From Bacteroidales bacterium UBA6207 (GTDB lineage Bacteria > Bacteroidota > Bacteroidia > Bacteroidales > F082): a DNA stretch of 15,399 nucleotides. Shown piece after piece: positions 9,201 to 15,009 of the stretch. The DNA is taken from the NCBI GenBank assembly GCA_002421995.1, contig DISP01000237.1, forward strand, positions 2,958 to 18,356, written 5' to 3'. The notes below the pieces were generated by a model. That model was not told the origin of the DNA. It saw only the letters and a program-made list of their open reading frames with translations, and made no database searches. Made by a program: the position numbers and the translations under genes. How positions within the stretch are numbered: position 1 is the first letter of the stretch; each line of letters starts with the position of its first letter.

Positions 9201-9944
9201 GAAAAAGAGTTCTCGGCCAATGCCAGTATGGCTGCGCACAACCTGGCAATGATAACCGGAAAACTTGGCAAAACAGCCAGTGGCCTCATCGCGCTCAAGG
9301 AGCGAAACAACAGCCATGGCGTGATTGATATGGGCGTTTGCCATAAAATTGGCGTGGGTGCCGAATCCATTTTAGACGATGACCTTCAGTACAGGATGGC
9401 TTTCAAATGGGGTGTTGCCGAACTTCCTTTTGCCATAAACAGTGTATATCAGCTATTTATAAGCGGAAAACTCAAAAATGCGTTCATCTTTGGAGAAGAT
9501 CCTGTGGGTTGTGCCATTGATCAGGTTCAGATGAAACAGCTTGTAAAGGGTTTTGACTTTTTGATGGTTCAGGATTTGTTTATGACCGAAACAGCAAAAA
9601 TGGCCGATCTGGTGCTGCCTGCTTCTTTTGCATGGGAAATGGGAGGGAGTTTCACCAATTCGCAGCGCAAGATTCAGCTTGTGTCGCAACAACTGCAAGG
9701 GCCTGTAGCTCAGAATTCGTTCTTACAGTTGACTAAAATACATAAGCTGATGAACCTCAATGGCATTGAAACACCAGCCGAAGCCCTTGATGAGGCTGTA
9801 AGTCTGCTGCCAAAACGCGGAGAATACAAGGACTTGCATTTTGTCTATAAAGAAAAGGATAACTTCAATCTGCAATTCCATCACGGATGCGATGTGCTGT
9901 TGAAGAAGATCAACGATGAGTTTGCCGAAAAGCTGAATTGGTAA
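6249..9944 (+). CDS. StnC-like fusion: NuoG-like iron-sulfur/molybdopterin-fold protein with inserted GltD/NfnB-like NADPH module
   Basis: A 1231-residue cytoplasmic fusion. Residues 1-80 are a [2Fe-2S] ferredoxin domain (C37, C48, C51, C65). Residues 95-160 carry H97, C101, C105, C109, C144, C148, C152 and C156, the cluster-binding N-terminal part of GltD/NfnB/DPYD proteins. Residues 195-515 are the FAD/NAD(P)-binding module, with GAGPGG (203-208), GGGNTA (335-340), the YRRTEKEMPA arginine pair (360-361) that fits NADPH binding, and AAGDGVTGP (485-493). Residues 582-600 add C584, C587, C589 and C595. Residues 626-692 are a two-[4Fe-4S] ferredoxin (C634, C637, C640, C644; C677, C680, C683, C687). 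Residues 720-1231 have a molybdopterin oxidoreductase fold but lack the catalytic Cys/Sec and the N-terminal cluster cysteines. This layout matches StnC of the Stn transhydrogenase, which links NADPH to the bifurcating NuoE/NuoF pair. An in-frame TTG at 6222 lies inside the previous gene; ATG 6249 starts the ferredoxin fold cleanly. Confidence 0.9.
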   Translation: MSQYINIKLNGKEVKGFQGETIYECASRHGIEIPTLCHDPRVDPYSSCYVCVVEVAGMRGHQPSCSTAIAEGMEIQTETETVKAARKTALDLLLSNHYADCMGPCKQTCPAGVDVQGYISLIDKGRYSDAVALIKETNPLPAICGRVCVRPCEAACRRGLMEEGAAVGIDYLKRFAADFDLQSPEKFVPQIKPETGKKVAVIGAGPGGLSTAWFLRLEGHQVEIFEAASQPGGWLRYGIPEYRLPNDLLDSEVKNITDLGVKIHYHQRLGDGLSYSSLQNQFDATVLTIGSQKGTSVGCPGDDAGNVFSGIDFLKNMEVTGQRYDFSGKTVVVVGGGNTAMDCCRTAKRCKAEKVYVVYRRTEKEMPANPIEIHESKLECVEYLFLTNPTEILKDDDGKLKALRLIRMDLGEPDASGRRRPVPVVGSEFDLAADYVLAAIGQKTDVNFIDDINAGSTGGSLKLTRWGDIEADKKTLQTGIPSVFAAGDGVTGPATIIEAIAQAKVAALSCHQFLTGAKIEPMPKEFLSKKDNFKKQEPTDYKNRYPHQLRQEMPVLEACDRNNFNEVELGYAGEFVAQMEASRCLECGCNAIYTCDLKKYSTEYEADQKAFAGEFTEYKIDFRHPFIEIDSNKCILCSRCIRICRDVVGAGALGLVNRGFKSYVAPAMELPLNETSCESCGLCITACPTGAISENFDFKPGPLPLETIQAVDMFGSEGYEINLHHYRGQFYGASSRMGEINRMDLINRRQLFGYKLFNSKDRVKKPLLKKDGQFVEISFEEAYQIIAEKIGKVDADQNAFFGGARLTNEELYMIQKLARAGAKTNNVSSFHYMGRGDGYFFNSNENASYCDLRGAGKIFFAGNEVHLDHPVINHIAFNTKHKENIEIVLITTNPDSKFSNKADRVISIGNYFYFLKAVNHYLVSNGLHNALFIKDRTGKFETYKKELLKCDFDKLLQMAGTDAETVASFAVEFNDEMNGILVFQEKEFSANASMAAHNLAMITGKLGKTASGLIALKERNNSHGVIDMGVCHKIGVGAESILDDDLQYRMAFKWGVAELPFAINSVYQLFISGKLKNAFIFGEDPVGCAIDQVQMKQLVKGFDFLMVQDLFMTETAKMADLVLPASFAWEMGGSFTNSQRKIQLVSQQLQGPVAQNSFLQLTKIHKLMNLNGIETPAEALDEAVSLLPKRGEYKDLHFVYKEKDNFNLQFHHGCDVLLKKINDEFAEKLNW

Positions 9945-9952
9945 AACCAATT
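9936..9952 (+). other. Hairpin spanning the stop codon of the StnC-like gene
   Basis: AATTGGT (9936-9942) pairs perfectly with ACCAATT (9946-9952) around a three-base AAA loop; the TAA stop (9942-9944) sits at the tip. No T-run follows, so it is not a terminator. It may protect the mRNA 3' end or be chance. Confidence 0.45.
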
Positions 9953-9997
9953 GCGCTTGTCTTTGAAGCCCGATGGCTTTGTTATGTAGGTTGTTCA

Positions 9998-10028
9998 TGT
10001 CAGTCATTTACACTAGTAAAAGCTGACA
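9998..10028 (+). other. Two-part stem-loop in the 3' UTR of the transhydrogenase operon
   Basis: TGTCAG (9998-10003) pairs with CTGACA (10023-10028), and inside it TTTAC (10007-10011) pairs with GTAAA (10016-10020) around an ACTA loop. A small internal loop (TCA opposite AG) separates the two helices. Eleven base pairs in total; no T-run follows. It could be part of a small RNA or an mRNA-stabilising element. Confidence 0.5.
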
Positions 10029-10095
10029 CTCATTCCGTACATGCCTCGCCCACAAAATTAAAGCTCGAGTACCAGACATTATGGACAGACTAATT

Positions 10096-10127
10096 AAAGG
10101 CGTCCGTCAAAACGGACGCCTTTCTTA
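10096..10127 (+). terminator. Intrinsic terminator, probably of the transhydrogenase operon
   Basis: A perfect 12-bp stem, AAAGGCGTCCGT (10096-10107) with ACGGACGCCTTT (10112-10123), loop CAAA, followed by a T-rich CTTAT. It lies 151 bases after the StnC-like stop codon and is the first strong terminator downstream of the operon. The stem is nearly as good in the reverse direction. Confidence 0.88.
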
Positions 10128-10178
10128 TGTAGGTATAAAGCTGTCCCGGTTTTTAAAAGGCAGAAGGTGTTAAATATC

Positions 10179-10196
10179 CTGAATGAGGGGATTCAG
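10179..10196 (+). repeat. Short inverted repeat upstream of the permease promoter
   Basis: CTGAAT (10179-10184) and ATTCAG (10191-10196) flank GAGGGG. It sits about 70 bases upstream of the permease -7 element and might be an operator half-site pair, but six bases can arise by chance. Confidence 0.25.
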
Positions 10197-10263
10197 AAAG
10201 AAATTGGCACAATCGCAGAAAGCTTTGCCGTCAACTAAAAACGGCTGTTCAACCCAATTGTAT

Positions 10264-10271
10264 TACCTTTG
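10264..10271 (+). promoter_or_regulatory. Bacteroidota-type -7 promoter element for the permease/glycosyltransferase operon
   Basis: TACCTTTG fits TAnnTTTG exactly, and the next bases (GC) extend the TTTGC form often seen. A TGTT at 10245-10248 is only a rough -33 candidate. Transcription would begin around 10277-10279, giving a very short leader of about 8-18 bases before the TTG (10286) or GTG (10295) start. Confidence 0.6.
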
Positions 10272-10294
10272 CACGTGAATCCGAATTGCAATAC

Positions 10295-11791
10295 GTGAAA
10301 AAGATAAACCTCTATGTATTAAAGTCCTATTTGGGACCCTTTGTTCTTACCTTTTTCATCGCTTTGTTTATCCTCTTGATGCAGTTTCTGTGGAAATACA
10401 TTGACGATTTGGTGGGCAAAGGGCTGGAAGGTGGCGTTTTAGCACAGTTGTTGTTTTATGCCAGTGCCACTTTTGTGCCACTTGCGTTGCCTTTGGCAAT
10501 TCTGTTGTCGTCGCTCATGACTTTCGGAAATCTTGGTGAGCATTATGAATTGGTAGCCATGAAAGCCTCCGGCATATCTGTTTGGAAAGTGATGCGCCCG
10601 CTTGTAGTTTTATCGGTGATTATCAGTATTCTTGCCTTTCTATTTTCGAACAATGTTTTGCCTGTTGCAAATCTGAAATTTCAATCTTTGCTCTACGATA
10701 TCAGGCAGCAGAAACTGGCTTTCAACATCAAACCGGGTGAGTTTTACAACGGCATTGACAACTACATCATCCGCGTTGGAGAAAAAGGAAAAGATGGCAG
10801 TACCATTTACGATGTAAAAATATACGACCATACCGACAGGATGGGAAATATCAAGGTGACTACAGCATCTTCGGGCATAATGGCGCTCAGCCCCGATCAG
10901 AAATTCGTGATTTTTACGCTTTTTGACGGCTATAATTACAAAGACATCATCACCACACGTAATTTTCGCGAAAACAGACCTTTCGACCGCAGCTATTTCA
11001 GCGAACAGCGTTTGAAATTCGACCTTACCGAGTTTGACCTCACCCGCACACAGGAAGATATGTTCAAGAATCATTACACGATGTTGAATACCAAGCAGCT
11101 GACACAGTATATTGATTCATTGAATTTGCGATACAACGAACGTAAAGAACGTTTCACGCAGGGTTTTTATAATCGTTTTCAGTATTTGTCAACCATAGAT
11201 ACCACAAATAAACAGAAAAAGGCGAAACATCAAGCCAACAAACTGGTTCCGGCACAAGCAATTGAAGACAGTTTGCATCAGCTTAACCTAAGCTATCCTT
11301 TGCTTTCAACTTTTAGCGACGGAGATAAGTTTAATATTCTTGAAATGGCAATAAGTGCCTCTCGTAACAACAAAGACAACGTGCTTTTCAATAAGAAGGA
11401 TTTCGATTTTCAAACTGAATCAATCCGCAAGCATGAGATCGTTTGGCACAAGAAGTTCACTTTGTCCATAGCATGTTTGATCTTGTTTTTTGTAGGTGCG
11501 CCGATGGGGGCCATCATCAGAAAGGGAGGTCTTGGCTTGCCTGTTGTGATTGCCGTATTCTTTTTTGTGATCTACCATATTGCCAGTATAACCGGAGAGA
11601 AATCGGCCAAAACAGGTGATATAGATGTGATGCTTGGCGTGTGGTTTTCGTCGGTGATGCTCTTCCCGCTGGGATTGTTTCTCACCTTTAAATCTACCAC
11701 CGATGCACCGTTGCTCGATGCCGAAAGTTGGAAGAAATTCTTTAATCGCATTTTCAAACGAAGCGGACAACAAAACAAGAAACTGGCATGA
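10295..11791 (+). CDS. LptF/LptG (YjgP/YjgQ) family permease
   Basis: A 498-residue inner-membrane protein. Three membrane segments lie near the N-terminus (about residues 13-33, 52-77 and 102-122) and three near the C-terminus (about 388-408, 415-433 and 445-464). Between them is a large periplasmic region of beta-jellyroll type, which is the LptF/LptG topology. LPLAILLSSLMTFGNLGE and the later FVGAPMGAIIRKGG are typical family stretches. In other bacteria LptF and LptG pair with LptB to extract lipopolysaccharide from the inner membrane and pass it to LptC/LptA. The start is not ATG: GTG 10295 gives the family-like beginning MKKINLYVLKSYLGPF and is preferred; an in-frame TTG at 10286 would add three residues. 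The central periplasmic part looks long, with a charged stretch near residues 290-325. Its stop overlaps the next gene's start in ATGA (11788-11791), implying translational coupling. Confidence 0.9.
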   Translation: MKKINLYVLKSYLGPFVLTFFIALFILLMQFLWKYIDDLVGKGLEGGVLAQLLFYASATFVPLALPLAILLSSLMTFGNLGEHYELVAMKASGISVWKVMRPLVVLSVIISILAFLFSNNVLPVANLKFQSLLYDIRQQKLAFNIKPGEFYNGIDNYIIRVGEKGKDGSTIYDVKIYDHTDRMGNIKVTTASSGIMALSPDQKFVIFTLFDGYNYKDIITTRNFRENRPFDRSYFSEQRLKFDLTEFDLTRTQEDMFKNHYTMLNTKQLTQYIDSLNLRYNERKERFTQGFYNRFQYLSTIDTTNKQKKAKHQANKLVPAQAIEDSLHQLNLSYPLLSTFSDGDKFNILEMAISASRNNKDNVLFNKKDFDFQTESIRKHEIVWHKKFTLSIACLILFFVGAPMGAIIRKGGLGLPVVIAVFFFVIYHIASITGEKSAKTGDIDVMLGVWFSSVMLFPLGLFLTFKSTTDAPLLDAESWKKFFNRIFKRSGQQNKKLA

Positions 11792-12999
11792 GGGTGTTGT
11801 TTTTGTGCAATAAGTCGCCTTTTCCGGCGCGCGAAGGTGGCCCAATGGCCATGAACAGTCTGATAGAAGGTTTGATACAAGCGGGACATCAGGTGAAGGT
11901 GCTGGCCGTAAACTCAGAAAAATACAATGTGCGTGAAGATGAAATACCCGAATCCTACCGCAAAGAAACGGGTATCGAATTGGTGGATATAGATTTACGT
12001 ATCAAACCTTTGGATGCGTTTCTGAATCTGTTTACCACGCAATCTTATCATATTGAGCGATTTATCTCTGCCGACTTCACGATAAAAGTCCGTGAGGTCT
12101 TGCAACGCCAAAAGTTTGATGTTGTTCAGCTCGAAACGCTGTTCATGGCGCCTTATATTGCTACCATCCGGGAATATTCCAAGGCAAGGATTGTGCTTCG
12201 TGCCCACAATATCGAGCATCTTATCTGGAAACGCCTCAGCCAGCAAGCGCGTAATCCGCTGAAAAAATGGTACCTTGCTCACCTCACCCGCACCCTGAAA
12301 CGCTATGAACTCAAAACACTCGGAATGGTTGACGGCATTGCGGCTATCACCAGAAAAGATGCTGCTTTTTTCAGAGGCCTCACGGCAACTCCTGTCGTTG
12401 ATATACCTTTTGGTATCCTGTTGCCGCCTTTACTTCCGGAAAATGTTGTCAAACGAAATCCCTCCTTTTTTCATATCGGTTCAATGAACTGGATGCCAAA
12501 CGAAGAAGGAATCAAATGGTTTGTTCAGGAGGTGTGGCCGCAGATCATCAGTAAACATCCCGAACTGGTGTACAACCTTGCCGGCCGCTATATGCCGGCA
12601 TGGCTAAAAACGGGAATTAAGCCGCAGCTCGTTGTAGTAGGTGAGGTAGATGACGCAGCTGCTTTTGTGGCACAACACGATGTTGCCATTGTTCCCTTGC
12701 TTTCGGGGAGCGGCATCCGAATCAAAATTATCGAAGCCATGGCTGCCGGAAAAACGGTTATTACCACCGAAATTGGTGCCGAAGGTATTTTATACCAAAA
12801 CAATCATAATATATTGATAGCCAACACTAAGCTAGATTTTGTAAATGCAGTATCACGCATCATTAACAAACCGGGACTGTATCATGAAATCGGTGCAAAT
12901 GCCCGGAAACTTATTGAGGAAGTGTATGATAAAAAGCAGATTGTAAGGCGGTTGCTGATCTTTTATGAGAATATTCAAAAGCAAAATGCCCTTCGGTAA
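11788..12999 (+). CDS. Glycosyltransferase, GT4-like (group 1)
   Basis: A 403-residue soluble or membrane-associated GT-B fold enzyme. The N-terminus MRVLFLCNKSPFPAREGGP has the beta-strand and glycine loop typical of GT4 acceptor domains. LRAHNIEHLIWKR and the SMNWMPNEEG segment resemble bacterial sugar transferases of the Stp1/EpsF kind. The donor-binding region near residues 304-330 reads SGSGIRIKIIEAMAAGK, containing the retaining-GT signature of an EA(M)AAGK helix preceded by a charged turn. It should add a sugar from an activated nucleotide donor to a lipid or polysaccharide acceptor; donor and acceptor cannot be told. It starts inside the permease stop codon, which fits a role in making or decorating envelope glycolipid. 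No terminator is obvious after it, only a weak AAAGC/GCTTT pairing at 12978-13004 followed by a short T stretch. Confidence 0.87.
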   Translation: MRVLFLCNKSPFPAREGGPMAMNSLIEGLIQAGHQVKVLAVNSEKYNVREDEIPESYRKETGIELVDIDLRIKPLDAFLNLFTTQSYHIERFISADFTIKVREVLQRQKFDVVQLETLFMAPYIATIREYSKARIVLRAHNIEHLIWKRLSQQARNPLKKWYLAHLTRTLKRYELKTLGMVDGIAAITRKDAAFFRGLTATPVVDIPFGILLPPLLPENVVKRNPSFFHIGSMNWMPNEEGIKWFVQEVWPQIISKHPELVYNLAGRYMPAWLKTGIKPQLVVVGEVDDAAAFVAQHDVAIVPLLSGSGIRIKIIEAMAAGKTVITTEIGAEGILYQNNHNILIANTKLDFVNAVSRIINKPGLYHEIGANARKLIEEVYDKKQIVRRLLIFYENIQKQNALR

Positions 13000-13107
13000 G
13001 CTTTCTTTTGATTTCAATCATCACGACATTGTTTAATGCGCTTGAAAAAGAAATGACCCAGGAATAAATTTTCCGGATCCTTGCTTAAGTATATGTGTAT
13101 TGATTTG

Positions 13108-13115
13108 TATCTTTA
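13108..13115 (+). promoter_or_regulatory. Possible -7 element for the CDF transporter gene
   Basis: TATCTTTA has one mismatch to TAnnTTTG and lies 41 bases before the ATG at 13157. A TTGC at 13081-13084 could serve as the -33 element, though the 23-base spacer is longer than usual. Confidence 0.35.
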
Positions 13116-13156
13116 GCACTTGTATTAGGGTATTTTTTCCAATAACTGTATGAAAT

Positions 13157-14074
13157 ATGAACAACAGTGATCGTACTGCCAAAGTAAAGAGTGTTACCTA
13201 CGCCGGAATGTTGGTGAATGTTTTGCTCACATTTGGAAAGCTGACAGCCGGAATACTTGGTAAGTCATCGGCCATGCTTGCCGATGGTGTTCATTCGCTT
13301 TCGGATATTATTACCGATGTTGTTGTTATTGCATTTGTTGGCGTTGCCGGAAAAAAGAGCGATCACGACCATCCTTACGGACATGGAAAGTATGAAACCT
13401 TTGCTACCATGCTCATAAGCCTTGTGTTGCTTGTGGTTGGAATAGGTATCTTCTGGGAAGGCTTGTCGGCATTGTATGGTCATTTTATGGGTCAATTGCT
13501 GCCGGAGCCGGGCCTTATAGCCTTGTGGGCGGCCCTGGTTTCGATCGTGCTCAAAGAATTGCTTTTTCGTTATACCATAATCATTGCCAAACAAACCGAA
13601 AGTGAAGCTTTGAAAGCAAACGCATGGCATCATCGGTCTGACTCCTTCTCGTCTATTGGCACAGCCCTCGGAATTGCCGGCGCAATCTTTTTAGGTGAGC
13701 CATGGCGCTTGCTCGACCCGCTGGCCGGTATGGTGGTTAGTGTTTTTATTGTAAAGATGGCCGTGGAGCTCGGTTTGCCAAGCGTTAGAGAGCTTCTTGA
13801 ATCGGCACTTCCTGCCGAAACCATTCGCGAGATTGGTTCTATAATTGCCGCGCAGCAGGGAGTAAGGTATTTTCACCGACTTCGGACGCGTAAAATTGGC
13901 ATGGATATGGCCATCGAAGTGCATGTAAAAGTTGATAAGGAGCTAACTGTGGAAGCATCGCATCAGATTGCCAGCTCGGTGGAGGATGCTTTACGCAAAC
14001 GTTTTGGCGACCAAACCCATGTTGGGGTTCATATCGAGCCATTTTATGCTGATGTTGCTGATAAAGCTCATTGA
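13157..14074 (+). CDS. Cation diffusion facilitator (CDF/ZitB-FieF type) metal exporter
   Basis: A 305-residue inner-membrane metal/proton antiporter with about six membrane segments and a C-terminal cytoplasmic ferredoxin-like domain. The N-terminus contains GKLTAGILGKSSAMLADG. Transport site residues, aligned by eye with E. coli FieF, are H46 and D50 (HSLSD) and H158 and D162 (HHRSD). This H-D/H-D set is associated with zinc preference in the family, while FieF has D-D/H-D. The site B loop KSDHDHPYGHGKYE provides D69, H72 and H76. C-terminal histidines (H256, H288, H292) fit the cytoplasmic binuclear site. It likely exports zinc, perhaps also cobalt, nickel, iron or cadmium. The stop codon overlaps the end of the converging minus-strand gene by 7 bases. 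The preceding glycosyltransferase ends 157 bases upstream, so this gene probably has its own promoter. Confidence 0.93.
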   Translation: MNNSDRTAKVKSVTYAGMLVNVLLTFGKLTAGILGKSSAMLADGVHSLSDIITDVVVIAFVGVAGKKSDHDHPYGHGKYETFATMLISLVLLVVGIGIFWEGLSALYGHFMGQLLPEPGLIALWAALVSIVLKELLFRYTIIIAKQTESEALKANAWHHRSDSFSSIGTALGIAGAIFLGEPWRLLDPLAGMVVSVFIVKMAVELGLPSVRELLESALPAETIREIGSIIAAQQGVRYFHRLRTRKIGMDMAIEVHVKVDKELTVEASHQIASSVEDALRKRFGDQTHVGVHIEPFYADVADKAH

Positions 14075-14589
14075 CTCCTTTGTCCGTGACGATATCTGTT
14101 GCGGCCGTTACCCTTTGTGTTATCGGTTGCTTTGTTTTCATTCATAAGGTTCTTGTAGAGCCTTAGCAGTTGCACTTTTTGGTCGGGATCAGCCAAACTA
14201 TTCACCTTTTGCAGATGCCGGAAAGTTGCCATCCTTATTTCATGCTGAAGCTTGCTGGCTTTCAGTGAGATGCCCGACAAAACAAGACTATCGGCGGCTC
14301 CTTCTGAAAGAATTTGAAACAATTGGTCTTGTTCCACCTGCAAAGCTTCTCTCAGGGCAGTTGTTTGCATTTGGTAGTCAGCAAGCAATGAGTCGTAGAG
14401 CCGGCTTTGGCTACTGTCGAATCCGAGATTGTTGCGAAAGTGCTTAAATCCCATTCCCCCGGCCTGTTGGTTTTGTGCTGAGGCAGCCTCACTTTTCCGT
14501 GCAAAATCCGAAAGCAGAATTGTTAGCGTTGTGAGAAAAAGAAACAGGCTGACAAAGAATGCGTTTTTGTAAAACAATGACTCTTTCAT
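14068..14589 (-). CDS. Membrane-anchored periplasmic CnrX/ZraP/Spy-like protein (putative metal or stress sensor)
   Basis: A 173-residue protein with one N-terminal membrane segment (about residues 9-27) and a helical, charged periplasmic domain. The segment HEIRMATFRHLQ followed by LADPDQKVQLLRLY resembles the C-terminal helices of the Metal_resist/LTxxQ family (CnrX, ZraP, CpxP, Spy). H116 and M120 make an HxxxM pair like H119 and M123 that bind cobalt/nickel in CnrX. Upstream only one histidine, H50, is present where CnrX has HxxxH, and E81 or E86 might replace the CnrX glutamate. The tail (about 155-173) is rich in Arg, Asn and Gly. It is the third gene of an operon with an anti-sigma and an ECF sigma factor, separated by 5 bases from the anti-sigma gene. 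A sensor role, or a chaperone role like Spy, is inferred from fold and context. Confidence 0.68.
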   Translation of the reverse strand: MKESLFYKNAFFVSLFLFLTTLTILLSDFARKSEAASAQNQQAGGMGFKHFRNNLGFDSSQSRLYDSLLADYQMQTTALREALQVEQDQLFQILSEGAADSLVLSGISLKASKLQHEIRMATFRHLQKVNSLADPDQKVQLLRLYKNLMNENKATDNTKGNGRNRYRHGQRSQ

Positions 14590-14594
14590 AATGC

Positions 14595-15008
14595 TTACTC
14601 ATTAAAAAATTCAACAGGAAAAGTGTCGTCTGCCGAAAAAAGCAAATCATAATCAACTGCAATTGCCTGTTCGGAAATTTCGGGTCGTTGAGGAAAGGTG
14701 TGACTTATGAAAAGGCCGGCAACGACTGCTGCAGCTGCAACGGCCATTCCTTTCACAATATTGGACTTATTGCCATTGTGATGTTCCACTTGCCTGCCAA
14801 TGATTTTTTCGGCTAAATCAGCGGGTAATTCAATCCCGGTTTTTTGCCAGGTACCAAAGTCGGCAACAAATGCCTGAAAGGTTTTATTGCAAACAGCACA
14901 TTGTTTCAAATGCGGATCATCCTGCATACTGAGGCGTTGTTCCGCATCGGCAGAAAGCAGTTTCTCCAGGAGTTTTGGTGTTTGCTGACAGTTGTTTGCA
15001 GTGCTCAT
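14595..15008 (-). CDS. ZAS-type transmembrane anti-sigma factor
   Basis: A 137-residue protein. Residues 1-80 are cytoplasmic and carry H33, C37 and C40 in HLKQCAVC, the HxxxCxxC signature of zinc-associated anti-sigma (ZAS) domains. One membrane segment follows at about residues 87-105 (MAVAAAAVVAGLFISH), then a short periplasmic tail of about 30 acidic residues. It should hold the adjacent ECF sigma factor inactive until a periplasmic signal is received. The open frame extends upstream to 15119, but that overlaps the sigma gene; ATG at 15008 leaves one base after the sigma stop codon and is preferred. The short periplasmic tail suggests sensing is done by a partner, presumably the CnrX/Spy-like protein. 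Confidence 0.85.
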   Translation of the reverse strand: MSTANNCQQTPKLLEKLLSADAEQRLSMQDDPHLKQCAVCNKTFQAFVADFGTWQKTGIELPADLAEKIIGRQVEHHNGNKSNIVKGMAVAAAAVVAGLFISHTFPQRPEISEQAIAVDYDLLFSADDTFPVEFFNE

Positions 15009-15009
15009 T

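Larger units (their letters stand above)
9945..10285 (+). other. 341-base structured intergenic region between the transhydrogenase operon and the permease gene
   Basis: No gene of credible length was found. In order it contains a stop-codon hairpin (9936-9952), a short AAGCC/GGCTT hairpin (9966-9979), a two-part hairpin (9998-10028), a strong terminator (10096-10123), a CTGAAT/ATTCAG hairpin (10179-10196) and a promoter element (10264-10271). The terminator ends a 3' UTR of about 150 bases or a small RNA. A frame from 10167 to 10238 reads 23 residues plus a stop but has only a GTG start and no recognisable family. Confidence 0.6.

Noticed and set aside
8547..9344. Long antisense open frame opposite the StnC-like gene
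   Set aside because: The plus-strand frame has clear family motifs throughout; the antisense product has none.
3908..9944. Reading the operon as an NAD-dependent formate dehydrogenase or an [FeFe]-hydrogenase (HydABC)
   Set aside because: No H-cluster motifs are present in the large subunit, and its molybdopterin-fold region lacks the catalytic Cys/Sec. The GltD-like insertion points to transhydrogenase instead.
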